A DNA stretch of 64,000 nt from Faecalibacterium sp. An122 (GCF_002160895.1 NZ_NFLL01000002.1:1-64000), one strand, 5' to 3'. Positions 1 through 10,620 are shown, counted from the first letter of the stretch. Translations and numbers: made by a program. Notes: generated by a model not told the origin, from the letters alone.

Positions 1-945
1 GCGGCCCCCAAGAAAGGCCGCGCCGTCCGGTTCCCCCATTGGCAGCGGTGGGCGGCAGGCATTGCCGCCTGTGCCGCGGTGGCCGTTGTGGGCAGCCAGA
101 CCCTGAATATGGGCTCGGATGGCCTGTCCACCATGAGCCTGCAGCGCGCCGCCGGCGGGGCTGCATCCAGCACCGCACTGGCCAGCGCCCCTGCCGCCGC
201 CAACTATAGCCTGGACACCGCCGCAGACAACGGAATGGAGTCGCGCAGCGCCGGTTCGGCCGGTGATACCACCGCCGTGGCGGGGGAGAAGATCATCTAT
301 ACCGCCTATCTCAGCCTGGAGACCAAGGACTACGACACCGCCCGTGCCGACCTGGAACAGGCCCTGGCCGAGGCCGGCGGCTGGATGGAGAACAGCAGCG
401 AGTCCAACAACAGCGACAACACCCGCAGCCTGTCCATGACCCTGCGCGTGCCGGAGGAAAACTATGAGAGTTTCCTGGAGGCCGCCGGCCAGACCGGCAG
501 CGTGGTGACCCGCAGCGAACAGGCCGACGACGTCACCGCCCAGTATACCGACGTGGCGGGCCGCATCGCCAACCTGGAAGGCCAGCGGGACCGCCTGCGG
601 AAACTGCAGGCCAGCGCCGAGAGCCTGTCCGACCTGCTGGACATCGAGGCCCAGCTGTCGGAGGTGCAGTATCAGCTGGAGAGCTGGCAGAGCCAGCTGG
701 ACTGGTACGACGATCAGATCGCCAGCTGCACCGTCACCGTCAGCCTGCGGGAAGTGGAGACCTACACCCCCACCGGTTCCAACTTCTTTGAGCGGATGGG
801 CGCCGCCTTCGCCGAGGGCTGGCAGAACTTCGTCCGCGGCCTGGCCGCCATCGCGGTGACTCTGGCCGGCCTGTGGCCGGTGGTGATCCTGGTGGCCGCA
901 GCGGCTGTCGCCGTCGTGGTCCTGTTCAAGCGCCGCCGCCGCTGA
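1..945 (+). CDS. DUF4349 domain membrane protein, 5' end outside window
   Basis: The reading frame is open from base 1, so the start lies upstream of the window; a GTG at 79 is unlikely to be the true start because a hydrophobic Ala/Val segment is already in progress there. About 25 residues in there is one membrane span, then an extracytoplasmic domain with the pattern of DUF4349 (a coiled coil over roughly residues 165-240), and a second C-terminal span ending in a run of basic residues. Proteins of this family often have a zinc-finger anti-sigma-like N-terminus; that part is not visible. The function is unknown. Seen: spans and coiled coil. Known: family shape. Inferred: surface or envelope-stress role. 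Confidence 0.8.
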   Translation, partial: AAPKKGRAVRFPHWQRWAAGIAACAAVAVVGSQTLNMGSDGLSTMSLQRAAGGAASSTALASAPAAANYSLDTAADNGMESRSAGSAGDTTAVAGEKIIYTAYLSLETKDYDTARADLEQALAEAGGWMENSSESNNSDNTRSLSMTLRVPEENYESFLEAAGQTGSVVTRSEQADDVTAQYTDVAGRIANLEGQRDRLRKLQASAESLSDLLDIEAQLSEVQYQLESWQSQLDWYDDQIASCTVTVSLREVETYTPTGSNFFERMGAAFAEGWQNFVRGLAAIAVTLAGLWPVVILVAAAAVAVVVLFKRRRR

Positions 946-997
946 CCCTGCATCCCGGGCTTTTGAACCCCGCCCAAGAAAAATTTTCAAAAAACTA

Positions 998-1026
998 TTG
1001 ACATCCACCCCGTCCTGTGCTATTAT
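998..1026 (+). promoter_or_regulatory. Promoter of the initiator tRNA
   Basis: A perfect -35 TTGACA at 998-1003 is followed after 17 bases by TATTAT at 1021-1026, with a TG one base upstream (extended -10). The tRNA starts about 65 bases downstream. The tRNA-Arg/His promoter at 35301-35329 has the same TTGACA-17-TATTAT layout with the same TGTGC before the -10. Confidence 0.85.
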
Positions 1027-1094
1027 AATGGAGCACTGAGCGATACGACATCGCGAGGCGCACAAAGGAGTCAGCCGAAAGGCCGGCCAGATAG

Positions 1095-1171
<77 letters not shown>

Positions 1172-1174
1172 CCA

Positions 1175-1214
1175 AACACCCGTTAGCGTGCAAAACGCTG
1201 ACGGGTGTTTTTCT
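1175..1214 (+). terminator. Terminator after tRNA-fMet
   Basis: A 14 bp stem (arms 1175-1188 and 1198-1211, loop of about 9) begins three bases after the CCA end and leads into a T-rich run, ending the tRNA transcript. Confidence 0.85.
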
Positions 1215-1438
1215 TTGCGTATGCGCAAAAGTTCAACTAACATTCAACAGGGCGGCCGAGGAGCGGCACAGCGGCATAACCGGCGGCTGACAGGCGGCAG
1301 GGAACGGCCTGTGAAAACAGGACTGGTCCTGCCTGCCAAACGCAGCCGGAGAGCGGAAAACCGCTTTCTCATCGTTTTGAGGGACACACCCCGCAGGGGA
1401 AATCCACACAGCGACCGGACACCCCGCATCTGCCCCCA
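1215..1438. other. Intergenic stretch, nothing recognised
   Basis: Between the tRNA terminator and the terminator of the pcp operon I see no ORF with a ribosome site and no clear structured RNA. Short frames here run antisense or lack coding character. Confidence 0.5.
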
Positions 1439-1489
1439 CAAAAAAGCGCAGCGCGTTTCCCATAGCCTGGAAAATGCGCTGCGCCTTTT
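1439..1489 (-). terminator. Terminator of the pcp-DUF979 operon
   Basis: Read on the minus strand, a GC-rich stem (GGCGCAGCGC with GCGCTGCGCT, plus an inner TTTTCC/GGGAAA helix) ends in TTTTTTG just downstream of the pcp stop codon at 1500. Confidence 0.8.
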
Positions 1490-1499
1490 GGTTTTCACC

Positions 1500-2144
1500 T
1501 CAGTGGGTGCGGCCCTCTGCGGTGTTCAGATCGGTCTGGTGGGTCTCGATGGCCTCAATGGCGGCCTCGATGCCCCGGGCGATGTCCTGCATGGACAGGC
1601 AGGGGGCCGGAGAAGGACGGTTGACCACCTGGCTGGGGACAAAGGGAACATGCATAAAGCCGCCCCGCACACCCGGATAGTGCTTGGCCAGGGTGTACAG
1701 CACGCCGTACATCAGGTGGTTGCAGACGAAGGTGCCTGCGGTGTTGGACACGCTGGCGGGAATCCCTGCGTTCCGGATGTTCTGCACCATGGCCTTGATG
1801 GGCAGGGTGGTGAAGTAGGCGGGGGCGCCGTCCTCAAAGATGGGCAGGTCAATGGGCTGGTTGCCCTCGTTGTCCTGGATGCGGGCGTCGTCGATGTTGA
1901 TGGCGACCCGCTCGGGGGTCAGATCGTAGCGGCCGCCGGCCTGTCCGATGCAGAGGACGGCATCCGGCTTTTCCTTTTCGATGGCGGCAGCCACCGTGTC
2001 GATGGATTTCCGGAATACGGTGGGCACCTCCAGCTTCACCACTTCCACGCCGCCCACCTGGTCGTGAACCAGCTTCACCGCTTCCAGAGCGGGGTTGATG
2101 GAGTCGCCGCCAAAGGGATCGAATGCTGTCAGCAGCAGTTTCAT
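1500..2144 (-). CDS. pcp: Pyrrolidone-carboxylate peptidase (pyroglutamyl peptidase I)
   Basis: A 214-residue cysteine peptidase of family C15 that removes N-terminal pyroglutamate from peptides in the cytoplasm. The N-terminal TAFDPFGG signature is present, and the catalytic triad is visible as Glu78 (in TPERVAIN), Cys141 (in GTFVCNH) and His165 (in GGFMHVP), at the spacing expected for the family. Length is normal. The start follows an AAGGAGAAA site. It lies downstream of the DUF969/DUF979 membrane pair on the same strand, an arrangement often seen in Firmicutes and thought to link import of pyroglutamate compounds to their processing. Very confident about the enzyme; the transport link is inference. 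Confidence 0.96.
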   Translation of the reverse strand: MKLLLTAFDPFGGDSINPALEAVKLVHDQVGGVEVVKLEVPTVFRKSIDTVAAAIEKEKPDAVLCIGQAGGRYDLTPERVAINIDDARIQDNEGNQPIDLPIFEDGAPAYFTTLPIKAMVQNIRNAGIPASVSNTAGTFVCNHLMYGVLYTLAKHYPGVRGGFMHVPFVPSQVVNRPSPAPCLSMQDIARGIEAAIEAIETHQTDLNTAEGRTH

Positions 2145-2217
2145 AGCAGTATTTCTCCTTAAAATCAGTCTTGAAAAGATACTGTGCGGTCCCGGATAGG
2201 GGCCGCACAGATCGAGC

Positions 2218-3147
2218 TTAGAAAGCCAGCAGGTACATCAGCACGATGTGGATTGCCAGCATGGTCAGAGCCACAGGAGCCTGGGCCTTGATGATGGAAT
2301 ACTTGTCCTTGGTCTCCAGCAGAGCCGCGGGCATGATGTTGAAGTTGGCGGCCATGGGGGTGAGCAGGGTGCCGCAATAGCCTGCCGTCAGGCCCATGGC
2401 GCCCACAACCACCGGGTTGGCCCCCTGCATAATCAGGAAGGGGATGCCGACGCCCACGGTAATCACCGAGAAGGCTGCGAAGCCGTTGCCCATGATGATG
2501 GTGAACAGGGCCATGGCGATGCAGTAGACGGCCACAGCGATCAGGCGGCTGCCGTCGGGGATCACCTTTTCCACGCCGGAGGCGATGACATCGCCCACGC
2601 CTGCCGCGGTGAACAGGGAGCCCAGAGCAGCCAGAACCTGCGGCAGAATGCCCACAGGGCCCACGTTGTCCATCAGGCGGGTGCCGTCGGATACAGCGTA
2701 GGAGGGCTTGCACTTAAAGAGCGCGAAGGCGATGAACAGGGCAACCAGGGCAGAGACGCCGATGGCGTTGTTGGCGCCCAGGCTAGTCCAGAAGGTGGCG
2801 ACCAGCACCGCAGTGAGGGCCAGCGCCAGAGCGGGGATAAAGACCTTGTAGCCCATCCGGTCCGCATGAGCGCGAGTGGTTTCGGGGCTGGGGACGTCGC
2901 TCTTGCTGGGACGAACTTTCCCCAGCGCGGTGAGGATGGCCATCAGAATGACGCAGACGCCGGTGACGTATTTGGGCAGATAGGGGCCGGCGATGAAGGT
3001 GAAGGCGAGGATAAACCAGAATCCCGCGGTTAAGAACCGGGAGCCCAGAGCGCTGTCACGCAGCGCCTTGATGCCGGTCAGAATAAAGATCAGGCCGATC
3101 ACACAGTAAAAGATCTCGGCCACAACCGTACTGAAAGTCCACTCCAT
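2218..3147 (-). CDS. DUF979 family membrane protein
   Basis: A 309-residue polytopic membrane protein with about eight to ten hydrophobic segments, matching the DUF979 family (N-terminal span with the TGIKALRD pattern, late conserved [15 protein letters not shown]-type loop). DUF979 is normally encoded next to DUF969, and the two are proposed to form one transporter, with genomic links to 5-oxoproline metabolism. Here its start overlaps the DUF969 stop by one base, and pcp follows 73 bases downstream. The gene itself looks intact, but its partner is damaged, so whether the complex works is doubtful. Confidence 0.85.
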   Translation of the reverse strand: MEWTFSTVVAEIFYCVIGLIFILTGIKALRDSALGSRFLTAGFWFILAFTFIAGPYLPKYVTGVCVILMAILTALGKVRPSKSDVPSPETTRAHADRMGYKVFIPALALALTAVLVATFWTSLGANNAIGVSALVALFIAFALFKCKPSYAVSDGTRLMDNVGPVGILPQVLAALGSLFTAAGVGDVIASGVEKVIPDGSRLIAVAVYCIAMALFTIIMGNGFAAFSVITVGVGIPFLIMQGANPVVVGAMGLTAGYCGTLLTPMAANFNIMPAALLETKDKYSIIKAQAPVALTMLAIHIVLMYLLAF

Positions 3148-3520
3148 TATTTCTTGCCCTCCGTGCCGCTTTTTTTGTACTGGGCGTTCAGCTTCTTGTC
3201 AAACAGCAGGTTGAACGCGGTGCCCACAATCACTGCGCACAGCGCAATGGGCAGAGACCAGAGAGCAATCTGCAGGGCGTCCACCGGGTAGCCCTGTTCC
3301 GAAAGGGTAGAGACGATCAGCAGGGTGCCGGATGCGCCCATGAAGCAGTTCTGTGCAAAGAAGTTGCCGTAGTTCTCGTTGCTGGCGCACAGGCCCTTGA
3401 TTTTGTCTTCGGTGGCCTCGTCGATCTTGCCGTAGCGGGCCACGGCTGCGCCCTGGGCCATGGGGTTGATCAGGGGGGCGCACAAACTGGGGATGGCCGC
3501 CGATGCGCAGCGAGAAGGCC
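3147..3520 (-). pseudogene. DUF969 family membrane protein, 5'-truncated and frameshifted
   Basis: The C-terminal half of a DUF969 protein is clear: a frame of 112 codons begins just after the conserved GGHPQFVRP block and runs to the stop at 3147. That conserved block itself (AFSLRIGGHPQFVRP) lies in the neighbouring frame at 3480-3520. The two frames join if one G is removed from the run of six G at 3473-3478. Upstream of about 3520 the resemblance ends, so the N-terminal half (roughly 90-100 residues of a usual 230) is missing, not only shifted. The frameshift alone could be a base-call or slippage event; the missing half cannot. Most likely a decayed gene. Confidence 0.75.
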
Positions 3521-3670
3521 GAATATCGGGGCCGCGCCGGCCCTGTCAAGGGGAGGACGGCGTTCCAGTGCGGCGCTGCCCCCGGCCGCCGTATGGCTGC
3601 CATTTGCGCTGGCCCTGCCGGGGAGAGAATGGAGCCAGCCGGCGTCCCCGCAGCCGGGACGGGGAAAGCG

Positions 3671-3713
3671 AAAAACAGCGCCTGGCTTCTATAAAAAGTC
3701 AGGCGCCGTTTTT
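3671..3713. terminator. Bidirectional terminator
   Basis: An 11 bp stem (3678-3688 with 3696-3706) has an A-run before it and a T-run after it, so it can stop transcription on either strand. It closes the minus-strand CPBP gene. The 3520-3670 stretch between this and the DUF969 remnant holds no recognisable gene. Confidence 0.75.
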
Positions 3714-3834
3714 ATGGTTCTAAGTCAGTCTCCGGTGGGGCGTGAACCGGGCAAGATGGCTCCCGCGGGTGAAAAGCAGAGCTGGCCCCCGCTGTGATGC
3801 GGCCGGGGACGGGACGCAAGCCTGCATCCGGATG

Positions 3835-4539
3835 TCAGGCCGGCAAAGCATCGTGTTTTTGAAGGAACATTTTGGTGGACAGACAGGTGATCCCGATGCC
3901 CAGTAAAACCATCAGCAGGCCTGCCATGATCCCAAGGGTTCGGTTGACGGCCAGCAGGGCGAGGATCGGCATAGACAAGAAAGTGCCCAAATTGATGGTG
4001 CCATGAATCACCATGGTGACCGCAAGATTGTCCGTCCGCCAATAGAGCCAGGCCAGCAGGACGCCAACGACAAACACCGATAGGCCGGAAATCAGATTGT
4101 GTCCCGGCAAAAAAAGAACTGTTGAGAGTACGATGGCTATTTTGTAAGAGAAGGATCGGGAAAAGGAGCCGAACAGGATTCCCCGGTACAAGAGTTCCTC
4201 TACAACCGGCCCCAGCACTACAACGGTTGGAATCCAAAGGAAACCATCCGGAAGCAGCATTTCAAGGACTGGCGCTCCGCTCAAAACACCAAGAACAACC
4301 GATATTTTGGAAAACAGAGCCAGGCCAAGGCCAATTCCCAGACAAAAGAAGAGCTGAGAACCCTTCAAGTCCCGACTACTCATATGCAGCATTTGCTTTT
4401 TGTGCAGCAGCCATCCAAATGCAATCAACGCAATGGGCAAGCTGATGACCATGTAATAGTCCAATGAGATAGATGAAGCGACATAGATCTGCAATAGATA
4501 ATACCCCATCAACGCCAGAAGGGCCTGGTACGGTTTCAT
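3835..4539 (-). CDS. CPBP family intramembrane metalloprotease
   Basis: A 234-residue membrane protein with about eight spans. The CPBP (Abi/CAAX protease-like) motifs are visible: EExxxR as VEELLYRGILFG, then an FxxxH-like FLPGHN, and a third His in VIHGTIN. Family members include CAAX-type prenyl proteases and bacteriocin self-immunity proteins; the substrate here cannot be told. I chose the ATG at 4539 because AAAGGAGG lies about ten bases upstream; the longer frame begins inside that ribosome site. It is a single-gene unit ending at the terminator at 3671-3713. Confidence 0.85.
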   Translation of the reverse strand: MKPYQALLALMGYYLLQIYVASSISLDYYMVISLPIALIAFGWLLHKKQMLHMSSRDLKGSQLFFCLGIGLGLALFSKISVVLGVLSGAPVLEMLLPDGFLWIPTVVVLGPVVEELLYRGILFGSFSRSFSYKIAIVLSTVLFLPGHNLISGLSVFVVGVLLAWLYWRTDNLAVTMVIHGTINLGTFLSMPILALLAVNRTLGIMAGLLMVLLGIGITCLSTKMFLQKHDALPA

Positions 4540-4753
4540 ATGGATTCGTCCTCCTTTCATGCAATCAAAATGGCCAATGGGACCATACCATCAACAGAAA
4601 TACAGCCGGCCCGTAAAATGGAACGCGGGCCGCTGCCGGCAGCATTGAAATCACACCCTGGTAAACAGCAAAACCTATTATACACATTATAGCACGGAAT
4701 TCTCAAAAAGCAGCAGTTGTGTTGGAGCGGGGGATGGGCCCGCAAAACAAAAA

Positions 4754-4792
4754 AGGCAGGCGTCCCCGGGAACAGAGGGGGAACGCCTGCCT
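4754..4792 (-). terminator. Terminator of the hemolysin III-like gene
   Basis: On the minus strand a 14 bp stem (AGGCAGGCGTTCCCC-type arms) is followed by TTTTTTG, 17 bases after the stop of the gene ending at 4810. Confidence 0.88.
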
Positions 4793-4809
4793 TTGGCTGA
4801 GTCAAACCC

Positions 4810-5508
4810 TCAGCCCAGGAGGAAAACGTACATGACGATATAGTGGCACAGGCTGCCGGCCATCACAAAGAGATGGAAGATCTCGTGCATCCCGAAATTG
4901 GGGTGGCGCTGTTCAAAGCCGGGGCGCTTGAGGGCGTAGATGACGCCGCCCACCGTGTAGAACAGCCCGCCGGCCAGCAGCCAGCCGAAACAGGCGGGGG
5001 ACAGGCAGGCCAGCAGCTGAGGCAGCGCAAAGATGCAGGCCCAGCCCATGGCGATATACAGCACCGAGGACACCCACTTGGGGCAGAACACAAAGAACAG
5101 CATGGAGCAGGCCCCCAGGATGGTGCAGCCCCAGATCACCGCCAGCAGGATGCCGCCGGACAGCCGGGGCAGCGCCAGCAGGCACACCGGGGTGTAGCTG
5201 CCCGCAATGAGGACAAAGATCATGATGTGGTCGATCTTTTTCAGCAGGGTTTCCCGGGGATGGGCGGCGGGGATGGTGTGGTAGGCGGTGCTGGCGGCGT
5301 ACAGCGCAATCAGGCTGAATGCGTAGATGGTCATGGACAGCAGGGCCAGAGGCTGGCCCGACTGGGCCGCCTTGATGATGAGGGGGATGCTGGCCCAGGC
5401 GAAGCCGATGGCCCCGATGAAATGAGAGATGGCGCTGGCAGGGTCCTTGATATACAGGGTGTGGCGCCGGATCGGGTAGGGCTGACGGGAAGCGGCAGAC
5501 ATGTTCAT
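4810..5508 (-). CDS. Hemolysin III / PAQR family membrane protein
   Basis: A 232-residue protein with seven predicted spans and the PAQR/hemolysin III metal-binding pattern: SxxxH in the first conserved block (SAISHFIGA), YHTIP after an AxSTAYH motif, and a C-terminal HEIFHLFV with two histidines. In the family these residues bind zinc and suggest a hydrolase-like (ceramidase or phospholipase) activity; 'hemolysin' is a historical name. The start at 5508 gives MNMSAAS with an AGGAAAGG site upstream; a start 20 codons earlier is possible but has no clear ribosome site. It is transcribed alone. Confidence 0.88.
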   Translation of the reverse strand: MNMSAASRQPYPIRRHTLYIKDPASAISHFIGAIGFAWASIPLIIKAAQSGQPLALLSMTIYAFSLIALYAASTAYHTIPAAHPRETLLKKIDHIMIFVLIAGSYTPVCLLALPRLSGGILLAVIWGCTILGACSMLFFVFCPKWVSSVLYIAMGWACIFALPQLLACLSPACFGWLLAGGLFYTVGGVIYALKRPGFEQRHPNFGMHEIFHLFVMAGSLCHYIVMYVFLLG

Positions 5509-5830
5509 GGTTGGATCATCCTTTCCTGTCCCTTGGGCATCAATCTGTTGTATGCTGTATCCGGCCAAAGGGTGCCGCTCCGGGCGGCAGCCTCCGGCTG
5601 TCGGGATTGCCTTTAGCTTTACACAAGGTTTTGAAAAACTTGATATCAGATACTATACATCACAATCTTTCCCCTGTCAAGCCTAAAAATTTTGAGGGAT
5701 TGGCGGGGGTGCCCTTCGCACAATCCACAAAAGCCGGATGTGCATTTTGTAGGATGCGCAAAAAACAGGCCCGCCATCCCGTCAAACGGCGAGAAAGAAT
5801 GGCTCCTTCGCCTCAGAGCCGCCCGGCAAA

Positions 5831-5866
5831 AAAGAAACGCACCAGACGAAACCGTCCGGTGCGTTT
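5831..5866 (-). terminator. Minus-strand terminator
   Basis: Stem AACGCACCGGACG / CGTCTGGTGCGTT with a four-base loop, followed on the minus strand by TCTTTTTT. It lies 240 bases beyond the GH1 stop and may be a backup stop for that gene. Confidence 0.8.
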
Positions 5867-6013
5867 TGGGTTTGGTTATTTGTGCGCCCTTTCTGTGAGG
5901 GCATGTAAAAAGCGCGAAGAGGTCAGGCGGGCGGCCTGCGACGGCCGCTGCGCCTGGAAAGGGCGGCCGCCGGGAGCGCCTTCACCGGCTTATAGGGCCG
6001 CGGCGCCCGGAAT

Positions 6014-6045
6014 GCGGGGGAGAGGCCGTTGGGCGTCTCCCCCGC
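6014..6045 (-). terminator. Possible terminator of the GH1 gene
   Basis: A 10 bp stem of GCGGGGGAGA with TCTCCCCCGC about 60 bases after the GH1 stop. It lacks a T-run, so it may instead protect the 3' end of a transcript that ends at 5831. Confidence 0.4.
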
Positions 6046-6106
6046 GGGGCCTGCCGGTATGCGTTCCAAGCCCCGGCGGGGCCGGCGCCGTGGCAAAGAG
6101 AAGGAA

Positions 6107-7552
<1,446 letters not shown>

Positions 7553-7570
7553 TCACCCTCCTAAAAACAT

Positions 7571-7604
7571 AACAAAACGGGGCGCAGCATGGCGGCTGCG
7601 CCCC
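7571..7604 (-). terminator. Second hairpin after fhs
   Basis: A perfect 10 bp GGGGCGCAGC/GCTGCGCCCC stem, followed on the minus strand by GTTTTGTTATG. It sits between the fhs terminator and the GH1 start and probably insulates GH1 from upstream transcription. Confidence 0.6.
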
Positions 7605-7698
7605 TCTTTCTGTTCAGCAGCTGTGTGCCGGATGCTTATACATAAATATACAAGACCCCGCCCCAACCTGTCAAGAAGGCCCGCGGCCGGCCGCACAC

Positions 7699-7732
7699 AA
7701 AAAGGGGGCCTTCCCTGCTGCAGGAAGGCCCC
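7699..7732 (-). terminator. Terminator of fhs
   Basis: On the minus strand a GGGGCCTTCC stem closes with GGAAGGCCCC and runs into CTTTTTG, 30 bases after the fhs stop. Confidence 0.88.
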
Positions 7733-7761
7733 GGGGCATATTGGTGTGAAAGGAGGAAAAA

Positions 7762-9423
7762 TCAGAACAGACCGGTGATGCGGCCGTCGTCGGTGACGTC
7801 GATGTTGACGGCGGCGGGGACCTTGGGCAGGCCGGGCATGGTCATGATGCTGCCGCAGATGACCACCACAAAGCCGGCGCCGGCGGCCAGACGGACCTCA
7901 CGGACGCTCATCCGGAAGCCGGTGGGAGCCGCCTTGAGGGCGGCGTTGTCGCTGAAGCTGTACTGGGTCTTGGCGATGCAGACCGGCAGATTGCCGTAGC
8001 CCATGGCGGTCAGCTCGTCCAGGGTCTTGGCGGCGGCGGAGCTGTAGTCCACGCCGTCGGCGCGGTAGATCTTGCCGGCCACAGCCTCGATCTTCTCCCG
8101 CAGAGAGGCCTCCAGGGGATAGGTGTACTGGATGGGACGGTCCTCCATGATGGACAGGACGGCCTCGGCCAGGGCCTTGCCGCCCTCGCCGCCCTTGGCG
8201 AACACCTCGCTCAGGACGCAGGGCACGCCCTGGTCGGCGCAGAACTGGGACACGATGGCCTGCTCCTCCTCGGTGTCGGTGGGGAAGGCGTTGACGGCCA
8301 CCACCACCGGCAGGCCGAAGTTGTCCTTCATGTTCTCGATGTGGCGGCCCAGGTTGGCCAGACCAGCCCGGACGGCGTCGGGATTGGACTTGTTCAGGTC
8401 GGCCTTGGCCACGCCGCCGTGGCTCTTGAGGGCCCGGACGGTGGCCACCAGGACGCAGGCCGAGGGGGCGATGCCGGCGGCCCGGCACTTGATGTCCAGG
8501 AACTTCTCGGCGCCCAGGTCAGCGCCGAAGCCGGCCTCGGTGACCACATAGTCGGCCAGGGCCAGGCTGAGACGGGTGGCCATGACGCTGTTGCAGCCGT
8601 GGGCGATGTTGGCGAAGGGACCGCCGTGGATGATGGCGGGGTTGTGCTCCAGAGTCTGGACCAGGTTGGGATCGATGGCGTCCTTCAGCAGGGCGGCCAT
8701 GGCCCCGGCGGCACCGATCTGGCCGGCGGTCACCGGCTGGCCGTCGTAGGTGTAGGCGCAGACAATGCGGGACAGGCGCTCTTTCAGGTCGGCCAGGCTG
8801 GAGGCCAGGCAGAACACCGCCATCACCTCGCTGGCCACCGTGATGTCAAAGCCGTCCTCACGGGGGGTGCCGTTGACCTTGCCGCCCAGGCCGTCCACGA
8901 TGAAGCGGAGCTGACGGTCGTTCATGTCCATGCAGCGCTTCCAGGTGATGCGGCGGGGATCGATGTGGAGGGGGTTGCCCTGCTGGATGCTGTTGTCGAT
9001 CATGGCGGCCAGCAGGTTGTTGGCGGTGCCGATGGCATGGATGTCGCCGGTGAAGTGGAGGTTGATGTCCTCCATCGGGACCACCTGGGCGTAGCCGCCG
9101 CCGGCTGCGCCGCCCTTCACGCCAAAGACGGGGCCCAGCGAGGGCTCACGCAGGCAGAGCATGGTCTTTTTGCCCAGGGCGCACAGGGCGTCGGCCAGGC
9201 CCACGCTGGTGGTGGTCTTGCCCTCGCCGGCGGGGGTGGGGCTGATGGCGGTGACCAGAATCATCTTGCCCTGCTTGGCGGGGTTCTCGGCCAGATGATG
9301 GTTGATCTTGGCCTTGTAGTGGCCGTAGGGGATGACGTCCTCGGGCTGGAGGCCCAGCTGGGCGGCAATCTCGGTGATGGGGCGGAGGGTGGCTTCCTGA
9401 GCGATCTCGATGTCAGACTTCAT
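7762..9423 (-). CDS. fhs: Formate-tetrahydrofolate ligase
   Basis: A 553-residue enzyme that makes 10-formyl-tetrahydrofolate from formate, ATP and tetrahydrofolate, feeding purine synthesis and one-carbon metabolism. The ATP-binding loop [10 protein letters not shown] is at residues 62-71, and the family blocks [23 protein letters not shown] and [10 protein letters not shown] are seen (split here for length). Length is close to the usual 555. I chose the ATG at 9423 because an AGGAG site is just upstream and homology begins at MKSDIEIAQ; the frame's further extension lies inside the riboswitch. Regulation is by the ZTP riboswitch at 9450-9588. Very confident. Confidence 0.98.
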   Translation of the reverse strand: MKSDIEIAQEATLRPITEIAAQLGLQPEDVIPYGHYKAKINHHLAENPAKQGKMILVTAISPTPAGEGKTTTSVGLADALCALGKKTMLCLREPSLGPVFGVKGGAAGGGYAQVVPMEDINLHFTGDIHAIGTANNLLAAMIDNSIQQGNPLHIDPRRITWKRCMDMNDRQLRFIVDGLGGKVNGTPREDGFDITVASEVMAVFCLASSLADLKERLSRIVCAYTYDGQPVTAGQIGAAGAMAALLKDAIDPNLVQTLEHNPAIIHGGPFANIAHGCNSVMATRLSLALADYVVTEAGFGADLGAEKFLDIKCRAAGIAPSACVLVATVRALKSHGGVAKADLNKSNPDAVRAGLANLGRHIENMKDNFGLPVVVAVNAFPTDTEEEQAIVSQFCADQGVPCVLSEVFAKGGEGGKALAEAVLSIMEDRPIQYTYPLEASLREKIEAVAGKIYRADGVDYSSAAAKTLDELTAMGYGNLPVCIAKTQYSFSDNAALKAAPTGFRMSVREVRLAAGAGFVVVICGSIMTMPGLPKVPAAVNIDVTDDGRITGLF

Positions 9424-9449
9424 AGCAGTTTTCTCCTTTGCTGACAAAC

Positions 9450-9492
9450 AAAAAGGGCAGCGCTGCGCGGCAAATACCGCGCAAGGCTGCCC
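9450..9492 (-). terminator. Expression-platform terminator of the ZTP riboswitch
   Basis: Minus-strand stem GGGCAGC...GCTGCCC with an inner GCGCGG/CCGCGC helix and a TTTTTG tail, ending 26 bases before the fhs start codon. Confidence 0.88.
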
Positions 9493-9588
9493 AGACGGTC
9501 GGCTTTGACGAACTCCCGGTCCGCATGTGGTGATACTCCACACAGGGGAAGCAGCGCTTCCCGCTTTCCGTCAGCGAACAGGGATTCC
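9450..9588 (-). promoter_or_regulatory. ZTP riboswitch (pfl motif) controlling fhs
   Basis: The minus-strand leader of fhs has the ZTP aptamer layout: a 5' P1 arm (AATCCC near 9586-9581), the loop GACGG at 9572-9568, a hairpin GTGG-loop-CCAC, then GGGAGTT closing P1, and the 3' core CCGTCTGGGCAG at 9498-9487. The pseudoknot GACGG/CCGTC is kept although the usual bases are GGCG/CGCC, which is covariation. The 3' core CTGGGCAG overlaps the 5' arm of an intrinsic terminator (9492-9450), so ligand binding should block termination and switch fhs on. Known: this RNA class senses ZTP/ZMP, a sign of low 10-formyl-THF, and commonly precedes fhs. Confidence 0.85.
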
Positions 9589-9598
9589 TTGCTTTGTA

Positions 9599-9628
9599 AG
9601 AATAACACAGAGGCCCGGCGCTTGTCAA
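9599..9628 (-). promoter_or_regulatory. Promoter of fhs
   Basis: TTGACA at 9628-9623 and TTATTC at 9605-9600 (17-base spacer; TATTCT with 18 is equally possible) directly upstream of the riboswitch. Confidence 0.75.
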
Positions 9629-9649
9629 GACTGACTGTGCGCGTCCGGG

Positions 9650-10603
9650 TTACACGGCGGGCACATACCCCGCTTTTTCGATGCAGCGGACGCCGTCCTC
9701 GGTGGACAGCCAGTCATAGACCTGACGCTCGGGACTGTCGGCGGCGGCCGACGCCCGGATCACCGCATAGAAATCGTTGCACAGGGGGTACTCCTGGCTG
9801 GCGATGGTGTCGTTGGAGGGGGTCACGTCCTCCACGGCCAGCAGCCGCAGGCCCGGCTGGCTGTACATCTGCTCGATGTAGTAGTAGACCGAGAAGCCGA
9901 TGGCGTTGGCGCTGTTGTTGTAGGAGGCGATGCTGTCCACCAGGCCGCCCATGGAGGCAGGGGCCAGCTCGGTGGGGGCCTCCATCAGCTCGCCGTCCTG
10001 GATCAGCAGATTCTGGAACAGGGTCTGGCTGCCGCTGTCCTCTCCCCGCTGGAAGGCCACAATGGGGGTGTCGTCGCCGCCCACGTCCTTCCAGTTGGTG
10101 ATGTGGCCGGCATAGATCTCCCGCAGCTGGTCCTGGGTGAGGCTCTGGACCGGGTTGTCCTCGTTGACGATAAAGACCAGGGCGTCCCGGCCGATGGCCT
10201 TCTGTTCCAGCTGGGTGCCGGCCTGGGCGATTTCGTCCTTGACGTAGTCGGGGGCCTCGTAGACAATCAGGAGCTGGGCCAGATCGGAATCGTAGACCCC
10301 CATGTTCTCCCAGGCGTAGGCGGTGGTGCTGACCGAGATGGCGCTCTGGGCCTCGGTGAGGTCGGCGCCGGTGGTGTCGGCCATGATCTGGGCCATCAGG
10401 GGGATGCAGGCGGTGGAGCCGTCCACCCCGGGGAACTCCTCCGGGGTCAGGAAGGGCTCAGCCGGTGCGGCGCTGGATGCGGAATCCTCCGAGCTGGCGG
10501 AGGAAGAAGCCGGACTGCTGCACCCGGCCAGCAGGGCGGCGGCGGTGCCCAGACCCAGGGCGGTCAGAAAGCTGCGTCGGGAGATAGAAGCGGTACGAAA
10601 CAT
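9650..10603 (-). CDS. PstS-like phosphate-binding lipoprotein
   Basis: A 317-residue secreted lipoprotein. The N-terminus has a basic RRSF stretch, a hydrophobic segment and a lipobox LLAGC near residue 28, then a Ser/Ala-rich linker. The body has the PstS-type periplasmic-binding pattern: early DGSTACIPL, the middle LTQDQLREIYAGHITNW block, and a FQRGEDSGSQ phosphate-loop-like stretch. There is no pstC/A/B here, so it may be an orphan binding protein or a sensor. It sits 18 bases after the lipoprotein gene 10621-12138 and is probably co-transcribed with it. Family is clear; ligand is inferred. Confidence 0.85.
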   Translation of the reverse strand: MFRTASISRRSFLTALGLGTAAALLAGCSSPASSSASSEDSASSAAPAEPFLTPEEFPGVDGSTACIPLMAQIMADTTGADLTEAQSAISVSTTAYAWENMGVYDSDLAQLLIVYEAPDYVKDEIAQAGTQLEQKAIGRDALVFIVNEDNPVQSLTQDQLREIYAGHITNWKDVGGDDTPIVAFQRGEDSGSQTLFQNLLIQDGELMEAPTELAPASMGGLVDSIASYNNSANAIGFSVYYYIEQMYSQPGLRLLAVEDVTPSNDTIASQEYPLCNDFYAVIRASAAADSPERQVYDWLSTEDGVRCIEKAGYVPAV

Positions 10604-10620
10604 AAAAATGCCTCCTTAAA

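Larger units (their letters stand above)
5509..6106. other. Long intergenic region with two hairpins
   Basis: About 600 bases without a supported gene. It holds the promoter side of the hemolysin III-like gene (AT-rich stretch 5620-5680) and two hairpins at 5836-5866 and 6014-6045, both suited to ending minus-strand transcription from the GH1 gene. Frames here are short and lack ribosome sites. Confidence 0.5.

Noticed and set aside
9424-9543. N-terminal extension of formate-tetrahydrofolate ligase
   Set aside because: The extension overlaps the riboswitch and terminator, and homology starts at the ATG at 9423.
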